Made by a program: the position numbers and the translations under genes | DNA from: an uncultured Eubacteriales bacterium | Lineage (GTDB): Bacteria > Bacillota > Clostridia > Christensenellales > UBA1242 | DNA: 13,323 bases | Direction of reading: 5' to 3' | Assembly (NCBI GenBank): GCA_902796285.1 | Contig: CADBOH010000002.1 | Coordinates: 1-13,323, forward strand | Shown: in pieces, positions 1 through 5,986 of the stretch | Position numbering within the stretch: the first letter of the stretch is position 1 | Layout: every line of letters begins with the position of its first letter | Notes under the pieces: model-generated | Told to the model about the DNA's origin: nothing | Seen by the model: the letters and a program-made list of their open reading frames with translations, nothing else | Database searches by the model: none

Positions 1-501
<501 letters not shown>

Positions 502-618
502 TAAAGAGAAAGACAGTCGATAAGGTTGAGATAGCTCAACTGAAAAAGTATACAAGTGTCACAAAGACACACCGTGCAAGATAACTTAAAGATTCATATA
601 TATGTTTAATTAAAAAAT
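502..618 (+). other. 16S 3' trailer with two small hairpins
   Basis: This stretch lies between the 16S end and its terminator. It contains two short perfect hairpins: GTTGAG/CTCAAC (525-530 and 535-540, loop ATAG) and GTGTC/GACAC (556-560 and 566-570, loop ACAAA). I find no tRNA cloverleaf or start of 23S. It probably serves as precursor trailer; the 5' partner of a processing stem would lie upstream of the window. Confidence 0.5.
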
Positions 619-646
619 GACTAGGTTTTTACCTAGTCTTTTTTTT
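612..646 (+). terminator. Rho-independent terminator after 16S
   Basis: A perfect 8-bp stem GACTAGGT/ACCTAGTC (619-626 and 631-638) with a TTTT loop is followed by eight T residues (639-646) and preceded by six A residues. It ends the rRNA transcript directly after the 16S gene and insulates spoIIGA from rRNA transcription. The A-run on the other side could make it work weakly in both directions. Confidence 0.9.
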
Positions 647-686
647 GCATTTATCATGCGACTTTATTTGCTTTATAAAACAATTT

Positions 687-722
687 TTCGGCAAGATTTA
701 ACTTTGCTCTTTTTATTATAAT
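687..722 (+). promoter_or_regulatory. Spo0A-dependent-type promoter of spoIIGA-sigE
   Basis: TATAAT at 717-722 is a perfect -10, predicting transcription from about 729. No acceptable -35 hexamer lies 16-18 bp upstream. Instead TTCGGCA (687-693), the reverse complement of TGCCGAA, fits the Spo0A box TGNCGAA completely and sits at about -42 to -36. In B. subtilis the spoIIG promoter likewise has a poorly spaced -35 region overlapped by Spo0A sites. Activation by phosphorylated Spo0A is therefore the natural inference. Confidence 0.6.
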
Positions 723-750
723 GGTTTAAAATTAGGTAAAGGAGAAAGGG

Positions 751-1551
751 GTGAAAATAACAATTGAAGAAACGCTTTTTGTGTGTGTCATATTAAATTT
801 TTTTATCATTAAGGTTTCTGGTTTTATTTTAAAAGAAGAGGCGCAGAATGGAATTTTGTCATCCTTGTTAGGTGGAGAAATTTCGATTTTGGCTCCTAGA
901 TTATTTTCATTTTGGGCAGGCAAAATTTTGGTAATTTTGTTGACATTATGCATAATTACGCTAATTTCGTTTAAAATTTCATCTTTTTTTGATTTTTTTC
1001 GAGATTTTTTTGTAATTTTGGCATCCACATTTGTTTTTGGCGGTGGGGTACTTGCCGTGCAAAATATTGTTGGATCATTCCCTATTTTTATAGTTAGCGT
1101 AGTTGGCGGAGTGATTTATCTAGCATTGTTTATTACATTAAAGTCAGTTCAACATAAAAACAGAATAAATGGATTTTGTTATGAGGTTAGCCTTAAAGAT
1201 AATGGCAATGAAGTAATAGAGGAAGGATTTTTAGATAGCGGGAATATGCTTTATGATAGCATCACAAAAAAGCCTGTAATACTTGTGAGCTATGAGGTAT
1301 TTCACAAATTATATAAAGACATATCTTTTTCATCAGTCATCGCAAAAACATTTGATAAATGTTCTATCAAAAATGGGCATTACATAAAAATAAATAGTAT
1401 AGGAAGTGGGACAAGCATGTTGGTTTTTACTGTTGATGAGGTTTTAATTGGAAAAAACAAAAGATATAAAGATGCAATGGTTGGTCTTTCTCTCTCTGGA
1501 TTTGAAAAAAGTTTTGGTAAAAATGTGCTTTTGCATAGTGATTTGGTTTAA
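751..1551 (+). CDS. spoIIGA: Sigma-E processing peptidase SpoIIGA
   Basis: Membrane-embedded aspartic protease that removes the N-terminal pro-sequence of sigma-E in the mother cell at the septum, in response to a forespore signal. The 266-residue product has a hydrophobic N-terminal half with about four membrane segments (roughly 8-27, 51-74, 85-105, 108-132). A soluble protease domain follows, with the FLDSGN motif (Asp162-Ser163-Gly164) that supplies the catalytic aspartate. B. subtilis SpoIIGA is about 309 residues with five membrane segments, so the membrane part is shorter here. The GTG start is chosen because AAAGGAG lies 6 bases upstream. sigE starts 12 bases after the stop, the standard spoIIG arrangement. 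Identification rests on the motif, topology and neighbour gene. Confidence 0.93.
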   Translation: MKITIEETLFVCVILNFFIIKVSGFILKEEAQNGILSSLLGGEISILAPRLFSFWAGKILVILLTLCIITLISFKISSFFDFFRDFFVILASTFVFGGGVLAVQNIVGSFPIFIVSVVGGVIYLALFITLKSVQHKNRINGFCYEVSLKDNGNEVIEEGFLDSGNMLYDSITKKPVILVSYEVFHKLYKDISFSSVIAKTFDKCSIKNGHYIKINSIGSGTSMLVFTVDEVLIGKNKRYKDAMVGLSLSGFEKSFGKNVLLHSDLV

Positions 1552-1563
1552 AAGGAGTGAATT

Positions 1564-2289
1564 ATGAAAAGTTTGTGGTTTAGGATTAGAGAGTTTTTGT
1601 ATAATCTTTTTCATAAAAAGAGGCAATTTGATGTAAAAAATATAGTTTGTTACATATGTGGTAACGAAGAGTTTTTGCCCCCACTTGAAATTGAAGAAGA
1701 AAATGATCTTTTGATAAAAAAAGAGATGGGGGATGAAAGAGCTACACAGAAACTTATTGAGCACAATTTGAGACTGGTTGCATATATTGCGAAAAAATTT
1801 GAAAACACAAACATTGAATTTGAAGATCTCATTTCAACTGGCGCGATAGGTTTAATTAAAGCGGTGAGAACCTTTAAAGTAGACAAAAATATAAGACTTG
1901 CAACTTATGCATCAAGATGTATTGAAAACGAGATACTTATGCAGATAAGAAAAAGCACTAAACTAAAAAATGATATCAGCCTTGATAAACCACTTTGTGA
2001 GGATTATGATGGCAATCAACTTGTTTTATCTGACATATTGCCAAGTGATGAGGATGTAGAAGAACAGACAGTCGATGAGCCGGCAGATAGACAAATGATC
2101 AATGAACTTATCTCAAAGCTTAACCATAGAGAAAGAGAAATTATGATACTTCGTTATGGCCTCATGGGGCACGAAGAACTCACGCAAAGAGAGGTTGCCT
2201 TAAAACTTGGGATAAGTCAAAGTTACATTTCAAGACTTGAAAAAAGAATACTAAATGATATGAAGTTGCAACTTCAAAAAGTTATGTAA
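1564..2289 (+). CDS. sigE: RNA polymerase sporulation sigma factor sigma-E (pro-form)
   Basis: Early mother-cell sigma factor, made as an inactive precursor and activated by SpoIIGA. The product has 241 residues (about 239 in B. subtilis). Residues 1-29 form a basic, amphipathic pro-sequence. Alignment with B. subtilis places the cut next to the CYICG segment (about residues 29-33), corresponding to YYIGG there. Sigma region 2 spans about 66-133, including NLRLVAYIAKKFENT and a strongly conserved TYASRCIENEI block. Region 4 spans about 184-232, with the helix-turn-helix TQREVALKLGISQSYISRLE. AAAGGAG (1551-1557) overlaps the spoIIGA stop and places the ATG correctly. It should be co-transcribed with spoIIGA, so synthesis would follow Spo0A activation. 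Two cysteines (29 and 32) flank the predicted cleavage point, unlike B. subtilis. Confidence 0.97.
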   Translation: MKSLWFRIREFLYNLFHKKRQFDVKNIVCYICGNEEFLPPLEIEEENDLLIKKEMGDERATQKLIEHNLRLVAYIAKKFENTNIEFEDLISTGAIGLIKAVRTFKVDKNIRLATYASRCIENEILMQIRKSTKLKNDISLDKPLCEDYDGNQLVLSDILPSDEDVEEQTVDEPADRQMINELISKLNHREREIMILRYGLMGHEELTQREVALKLGISQSYISRLEKRILNDMKLQLQKVM

Positions 2290-2306
2290 TTTTGTTAAAA
2301 ATCGAT

Positions 2307-2335
2307 AAAAATGGCAAAAAATGGCCGTTTTTTTG
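2307..2335 (+). terminator. Terminator between sigE and sigG
   Basis: AAAAATGGC (2307-2315) pairs with GCCGTTTTT (2324-2332), allowing one U-G pair, around an 8-base loop, and is followed by further T residues. The stem is weak in GC, so termination may be partial. It separates the sigE transcript from sigG, consistent with different timing and compartments for the two sigma factors. Confidence 0.55.
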
Positions 2336-2410
2336 TTTTTTTGTTGTTTTTTGCATTAAATGAATAAAAATATCAGCGCTTGCGGAAGATATTATGACAA
2401 GGAGGAAGAA

Positions 2411-3184
2411 ATGTCTTCACGAGTTGTAATTGCGGGCGTTGATACTTCAAAATTGCCCAAACTTAACAATGATGATATGGTAGAACTGATGAGGCGACTA
2501 AAGAGAGGCGACGAAAAAGCCAGAGAATATTTTGTTGTTGCCAATCTTAGACTTGTTTTGTCTGTTGTGCACAGGTTTGGCGCAAGAGGTGACAAGGCGG
2601 ACGACATGTTTCAAGTTGGGTGCGTTGGGCTTATGAAAGCGATTGATAATTTTAATGAAAACTTAAATGTGAAGTTTTCAACATATGCAGTTCCAATGAT
2701 TATTGGTGAGATAAGAAGATATTTGCGAGACAATAACTCGGTTAGAGTGTCGCGGTCACTTCGTGATATTGCATATAGAGCATTGCAGGCAAGAGAGGAG
2801 CTTTCAAAAACATCTTTTTCAGAGCCCACAATTGATGAAATTGCAAGTGCCATTGATGTTGCACCAAGGATGGTTACTTTTGCGCTTGATGCCATAAGTG
2901 ATACAGTTTCACTGAGTGAGCCGGTCTACACGGATGGAAGCGATAATATTCATCTTCTTGATCAAATAGCAGATACCAAGAACACAGATGAAAACATATT
3001 TGAAAATCTTTCAATTAAAGATGCAATAAAAACACTTTCAGATAGAGAAAGAGAAATCCTTTTAATGAGATATTACACAGGTAAAACTCAAACTGAGGTG
3101 AGTGAAGAAATTGGTATTAGTCAAGCGCAGGTTTCAAGACTTGAAAAAAACGCACTCAAAGTCATTAAAGATTTTTTGGTTTAA
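2411..3184 (+). CDS. sigG: RNA polymerase sporulation sigma factor sigma-G
   Basis: Late forespore sigma factor that directs genes for spore DNA protection and germination. The start at 2411 gives 257 residues (B. subtilis 260) and begins MSSRVVIAGVDTSKLP, matching the start of known sigma-G proteins. A full AAGGAGG lies 5 bases before it, whereas the in-frame ATG at 2360 has no ribosome binding site. Region 2 (about 45-112) includes NLRLVLSVVHRF and the hallmark VKFSTYAVPMIIGEIRRYL block. Region 3 runs to about residue 190. Region 4 (about 203-254) carries the helix-turn-helix TQTEVSEEIGISQAQVSRLE. It lies just after sigE, as in Bacillus and Clostridium, but 121 bases and a terminator separate them. 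No clear forespore promoter could be defined in that gap. Confidence 0.97.
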   Translation: MSSRVVIAGVDTSKLPKLNNDDMVELMRRLKRGDEKAREYFVVANLRLVLSVVHRFGARGDKADDMFQVGCVGLMKAIDNFNENLNVKFSTYAVPMIIGEIRRYLRDNNSVRVSRSLRDIAYRALQAREELSKTSFSEPTIDEIASAIDVAPRMVTFALDAISDTVSLSEPVYTDGSDNIHLLDQIADTKNTDENIFENLSIKDAIKTLSDREREILLMRYYTGKTQTEVSEEIGISQAQVSRLEKNALKVIKDFLV

Positions 3185-3210
3185 AATGAGAAAATTTTTC
3201 TCATTTTTTT
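3183..3210 (+). terminator. Terminator of sigG
   Basis: A 12-base inverted repeat, AAAATGAGAAAA (3183-3194) and TTTTCTCATTTT (3196-3207), overlaps the sigG stop codon and continues into a T-run to 3210. The central A/T pairs must open to form a loop, leaving about 9 bp of stem with only a short GC part. It is probably a functional intrinsic terminator. Confidence 0.65.
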
Positions 3211-3287
3211 ATCATTTGTTAAAGTGGAAGCAAAAATACTATTGCTTGCTAATGGTGTAAATTTTTTTTAATTTATCATCAATTTTT

Positions 3288-3316
3288 TTGCTGTATTTAA
3301 GCAAAAGTGATATATT
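3288..3316 (+). promoter_or_regulatory. Sigma-A-type promoter of the uracil permease gene
   Basis: TTGCTG (3288-3293) and TATATT (3311-3316) are spaced by 17 bp. Transcription would begin near 3323, giving a leader of only about 11 bases that starts within the ribosome binding site AAGAGGA (3323-3329). The leader leaves no room for a PyrR-type attenuator. Confidence 0.55.
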
Positions 3317-3333
3317 AATTATAAGAGGATAGT

Positions 3334-4791
3334 ATGTCGCAAATAATTTATCAAGTAAATCAAAGACCACCTTTTGGAAAGAATATCGTGTTTGCACTTC
3401 AACAAGTTATGGCAATAATTACTGCCACAATGCTTGTGCCATTGCTTGCAGATGCAACAGGGACTTATTTAAGTCAATCAGCGGCCTTGATAGGCGCAGG
3501 GGTTGGAACAATAATTTATTTATTGTTAACCAAATTTAAAAGCCCTGTATTCTTGGGGAGTTCTTTTACATTTATCTTTCCAATATCAAGCGCCATCACG
3601 TTTGGTTATTTGGGTATTTTTCTTGGCTCGCTGTTTGCTGGTCTTGTTTATGTGATTCTTGCAATTATTATCAAATTTGTTGGCAGCAATTGGATTAACA
3701 AACTTATGCCACCAATAATCATTGGGCCGGTAGTTGCACTGATTGGGTTTAACCTTGCCACCTCTGCTATAAAAGATATGATGACAACTGCAACTTCTGA
3801 ATATAACATTGTTGCAATCTTGGTTGGGTTATTCACTTTTTTGGTTACAGTTATTGTTTCTACAAAAGGAAAGAAATCATTTAAAATGTTTCCTTTTATA
3901 ATTGGTATAGCCTCTGGGTACCTACTTGCGGTGGTGCTTACGTTAATTGGAAATGCAGCGGGCGTTGAAGCGATGCAGCTAATTGACTTTTCGGTATTTA
4001 AAAAAGTTGCAAATTTCAGCAACTGGTTACCAAACTTTCTTTTTGTTGGGCTGTTTAATGAAGGGGCAGACAAAATCACTTCGTTTGGAGATATTGTTAC
4101 AATATTTTTGGCATTTGCGCCGATAGCGCTTGTTTCTTTTGCTGAGCACGTGGCCGATCATAAAAACATTGGCTCAATTGTTGATCGGGATTTACTTGAA
4201 AATCCAGGGCTTCATAGAACACTTTTGGGAGATGGGATTAGCACATTTGTTGGTGGTTTTATAGGCGGCTGCCCAACTACAACTTATGGTGAATCTATTG
4301 GCTGCATAGCGCTCTCAAAAAATGCATCAACTTGGACAATTTTTACCGCATCAATAATGTGCGTAATCCTTGCATTTTTCTATCCATTTGTTGTTTTTGC
4401 TGAATCCATACCAGGTTGTGTGGTGGGTGGAATTTGTGTTGCACTTTACGGATTTATTTCTGTTTCGGGTTTAAAAATGATGAAAAATATTGACCTTGAT
4501 GATTCAAGATCACTATTTGTTGTTGCAGCAATATTTATTTGTGGCATTGGAGGTCTTGAAATTCGAATTGGCAGCGTGGTTATATCAAGCCTTGCTTGTG
4601 CTTTGGTTGTTGGCATAATCACAAATCTTTTGCTTATGCCATGGAAGAAAAAAGAAAAAGAGGTGGCGCAGGTAGATGTAACTAAAAATATTGAAGATAT
4701 TCCAATTGACGATCAAGATAAACAAAACACTTTGATTGAAGTAAATGAAAACGAAATAAATGAAATTGAAGATGTTGACAAAAAGGAATGA
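3334..4791 (+). CDS. uraA: Uracil permease, NCS2 (UraA/PyrP) family
   Basis: Inner-membrane nucleobase transporter, most likely a uracil:proton symporter feeding pyrimidine salvage. The 485-residue product starts with the family signature RPPFGKNIVFALQQ, has the GSSFTFIFP segment near residue 75, and consists of many hydrophobic segments up to about residue 435. The two conserved glutamates of NCS2 carriers are present: Glu271 in ALVSFAEH and Glu320 in PTTTYGES, as in E. coli UraA. The sequence resembles uracil carriers more than xanthine or urate carriers. About 50 residues at the C-terminus form a charged, strongly acidic cytoplasmic tail (about 437-485) that the shorter E. coli protein lacks. 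The gene separates sigG from the ylmC-type gene, which are near neighbours in other spore formers. No terminator is evident after the stop. Confidence 0.9.
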   Translation: MSQIIYQVNQRPPFGKNIVFALQQVMAIITATMLVPLLADATGTYLSQSAALIGAGVGTIIYLLLTKFKSPVFLGSSFTFIFPISSAITFGYLGIFLGSLFAGLVYVILAIIIKFVGSNWINKLMPPIIIGPVVALIGFNLATSAIKDMMTTATSEYNIVAILVGLFTFLVTVIVSTKGKKSFKMFPFIIGIASGYLLAVVLTLIGNAAGVEAMQLIDFSVFKKVANFSNWLPNFLFVGLFNEGADKITSFGDIVTIFLAFAPIALVSFAEHVADHKNIGSIVDRDLLENPGLHRTLLGDGISTFVGGFIGGCPTTTYGESIGCIALSKNASTWTIFTASIMCVILAFFYPFVVFAESIPGCVVGGICVALYGFISVSGLKMMKNIDLDDSRSLFVVAAIFICGIGGLEIRIGSVVISSLACALVVGIITNLLLMPWKKKEKEVAQVDVTKNIEDIPIDDQDKQNTLIEVNENEINEIEDVDKKE

Positions 4792-4846
4792 TATTTTTCC
4801 TTGGGAATGAAAACAAAAAAGTGAGCAATTTTGAAATAAACCATTT

Positions 4847-4875
4847 GCATATTTTGTCAAATGTTGACATATAGT
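4847..4875 (+). promoter_or_regulatory. Sigma-E-like promoter of the ylmC-type gene
   Basis: GCATATT (4847-4853) fits the sigma-E -35 pattern KMATATW completely. CATATAGT (4868-4875) fits the -10 CATACAHT at six of eight positions, and the spacing is 14 bp, as expected. Transcription would begin at about 4882, essentially at the GTG start codon. TATAGT could also serve as a sigma-A -10, but no -35 is found at a proper distance. Confidence 0.45.
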
Positions 4876-4880
4876 ATCGT

Positions 4881-5165
4881 GTGGAAAGTTCATTTTTAGA
4901 ATTAAGGTGTAAAGAAGTTGTTAATGTTATTGATGGAAAAAGGCTTGGGCACATTGTTGATGTGGCGTTTGACTTATGTTCTGCGCGCCTACTCGGGTTG
5001 ATTGTGCCAGGCGAAAAAACTGGATGGAATATTTTTAAAAGTGCTAATCAACTTTTTATACCATTTGGATGCATATCGAAAATTGGGGAAGATACAATTT
5101 TGGTGGAGCTTCCGCCCCAGGGTGCGCCGGTGAATCCATATATTCTAACTCAGGGCAAAAAATAA
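4881..5165 (+). CDS. ylmC: YlmC/YmxH-family sporulation PRC-barrel protein
   Basis: Small PRC-barrel protein of 94 residues, of the YlmC/YmxH type found in endospore formers; its molecular role is not established. The fold signature is seen in VVNVIDGKRLGHIVDVAFD (about 12-31), the central RLLGLIVPGE, and the terminal IPFGCISKIGEDTILVEL strands (about 60-77). In B. subtilis ylmC also lies downstream of spoIIGA-sigE-sigG, which supports the assignment; here a permease gene intervenes. GTG at 4881 is the only possible start: an in-frame TAG lies three codons upstream, and no earlier ATG, GTG or TTG exists. There is no Shine-Dalgarno sequence. With the promoter above, the mRNA would be leaderless or nearly so. 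Confidence 0.85.
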   Translation: MESSFLELRCKEVVNVIDGKRLGHIVDVAFDLCSARLLGLIVPGEKTGWNIFKSANQLFIPFGCISKIGEDTILVELPPQGAPVNPYILTQGKK

Positions 5166-5192
5166 AAAAGCAGTGAAATTTCACTGCTTTTT
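5165..5192. terminator. Bidirectional terminator between ylmC and nrdR
   Basis: A perfect 14-base inverted repeat without spacer, AAAAAGCAGTGAAA (5165-5178) and TTTCACTGCTTTTT (5179-5192), gives a GC-containing stem with A-runs and T-runs on both flanks. It lies between convergent genes and overlaps the nrdR stop codon, so it can serve both strands. Confidence 0.85.
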
Positions 5193-5634
5193 ACATATCT
5201 TCAAGAAGTTTTTTAAATGCATCTAAATCTTTAAAATGACGATAAACTGATGCGAAACGAACATATGCAACTTCATCGAGTTTTTTAAGAGCATTCATAA
5301 CCATTTCACCAAGTTCAGCCGAACGGATTTCTTGGAGAAGTCTGTTTTGAATATTCTTTTCAATACCTGTTACTATTTGATCAATTTGAGCCGCGGTGAC
5401 AGGTCTCTTTTCACATGCTTTGATGATACCTGCTTTGATCTTGTCCCTATTAAAAGATTGTCTTGATCCATCATTTTTGATTACCAAAATAGGTGTTGTT
5501 TCGATTGTTTCATAAGTTGTAAATCTTCTGCCGCAAGCAGTGCACTCTCTTCTTCTACGAATTGCGTTGTTTTCATCGCTATTTCTTGAATCTAAAACTC
5601 TATTTTCTTCGCTTCCGCAATAAATACATTTCAT
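5191..5634 (-). CDS. nrdR: Transcriptional repressor NrdR
   Basis: Nucleotide-sensing repressor of ribonucleotide reductase genes. The 147 residues match the usual length. The N-terminal zinc ribbon has Cys3-Cys6 and Cys31-Cys34 with the intervening arginine cluster RRRREC used for DNA contact. The ATP-cone domain follows at about 48-133 (ILVIKNDGSRQSFNRDKI through VAYVRFASVYRHF). It binds ATP or dATP to sense nucleotide supply. TAGGAG lies 7 bases before the ATG. In clostridial genomes nrdR is often found near sigG and ylmC; here it faces them. No ribonucleotide reductase gene lies in the window, so its targets are elsewhere, apart from possible self-control through an NrdR-box-like sequence over its own promoter. 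Confidence 0.97.
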   Translation of the reverse strand: MKCIYCGSEENRVLDSRNSDENNAIRRRRECTACGRRFTTYETIETTPILVIKNDGSRQSFNRDKIKAGIIKACEKRPVTAAQIDQIVTGIEKNIQNRLLQEIRSAELGEMVMNALKKLDEVAYVRFASVYRHFKDLDAFKKLLEDM

Positions 5635-5647
5635 AATTTATCTCCTA

Positions 5648-5663
5648 ACACTAAATATAGCAT
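5648..5663. promoter_or_regulatory. NrdR-box-like operator over the nrdR -10
   Basis: ACACTAAATATAGCAT matches 13 of 16 positions of the NrdR-box consensus (ACACWATATATWGTGT). It covers the nrdR -10 and predicted start site, where a repressor would block transcription. Known boxes usually occur in tandem pairs; I see only one, and part of the match simply reflects the AT-rich -10 element. Confidence 0.35.
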
Positions 5664-5682
5664 AGTTTAAGTTTTTTTTCAA
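5654..5682 (-). promoter_or_regulatory. Promoter of nrdR
   Basis: Read on the minus strand, TTGAAA (5682-5677) and TATATT (5659-5654) are spaced by exactly 17 bp, and TG precedes the -10 by one base (extended -10). Predicted start of transcription is near 5647, giving a 13-base leader that begins with the Shine-Dalgarno region. Confidence 0.75.
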
Positions 5683-5743
5683 ACAAAAATACAACATTTG
5701 CAAAATTTGTCATATAACTAGTTCTGCAAAAATAAATTACATT

Positions 5744-5986
5744 ATGAAAAATTTACTTGAAATAAAACTGGGTACTTATGCCTATATCGATGGGATATCA
5801 AATCTTGCATCAACGAAAATAAAACGAAGGCTACTTGATCTTGGTTTTACTAAGGGACAAAAGGTGAGATGCGTGCACAAGTCGATGCTTGGCAAGGATT
5901 TTCTGCTTGAATTAAGACATTTTACGCTCTCGCTACGTGGAGAGATTGTAAAGTATATTTTAGTTAAATCAGTAGGTGAAAAATGA
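5744..5986 (+). CDS. feoA: Ferrous iron transport accessory protein FeoA
   Basis: Small cytoplasmic SH3-like protein (80 residues) that supports FeoB-mediated ferrous iron uptake, probably by contacting FeoB. The family pattern is visible: an N-terminal GTYAYIDGI strand, RRLLDLGFTKGQKVRCV (about 28-45), and the terminal strands FTLSLRGEIVKYILV. Its stop overlaps the feoB start (ATGA, 5983-5986), indicating translational coupling. No clear Shine-Dalgarno sequence precedes the ATG; the leader is simply A-rich. I see neither a convincing Fur or IdeR-type operator nor a well-spaced promoter in the 109 bases shared with nrdR, although TTGTCA (5707-5712) and TATAAC (5713-5718) are candidates for parts of one. 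Confidence 0.88.
   Translation: MKNLLEIKLGTYAYIDGISNLASTKIKRRLLDLGFTKGQKVRCVHKSMLGKDFLLELRHFTLSLRGEIVKYILVKSVGEK

Noticed and set aside
657..663. Second Spo0A box (AGTCGCA on the minus strand) upstream of spoIIGA
   Set aside because: Only five of seven positions fit TGNCGAA-type boxes, as expected by chance in such a region.
502..750. Spacer tRNA or start of a 23S gene after the 16S
   Set aside because: No cloverleaf, no T-loop GTTCRA pattern and no 23S 5' sequence is present before the terminator.
2353..2394. Sigma-F or sigma-G promoter for sigG
   Set aside because: GAATA (2362-2366) and GATATTA (2388-2394) or GGAAGATATT resemble the motifs, but spacing is off or two positions mismatch, and the start would fall at the ribosome binding site.
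2360..2410. Longer sigma-G with 17 extra N-terminal residues from ATG 2360
   Set aside because: No ribosome binding site precedes 2360, the extra residues have no match to sigma-G, and AAGGAGG is ideally placed for ATG 2411.
3648..4079. Long open frame antisense to the uracil permease gene
   Set aside because: It is a reverse-frame shadow of a clear conserved gene, with no ribosome binding site or recognisable protein features. The same applies to the other antisense frames over spoIIGA, fakA and feoB.
4783..4805. Terminator after the uracil permease gene
   Set aside because: AAGGAA/TTCCTT gives only 6 bp with an 8-base loop, and no T-run follows.
5640..5743. Fur-type operator in front of feoAB
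   Set aside because: No adequate match to the GATAATGATWATCATTATC pattern was found; the AT-rich matches are short and unsymmetrical.
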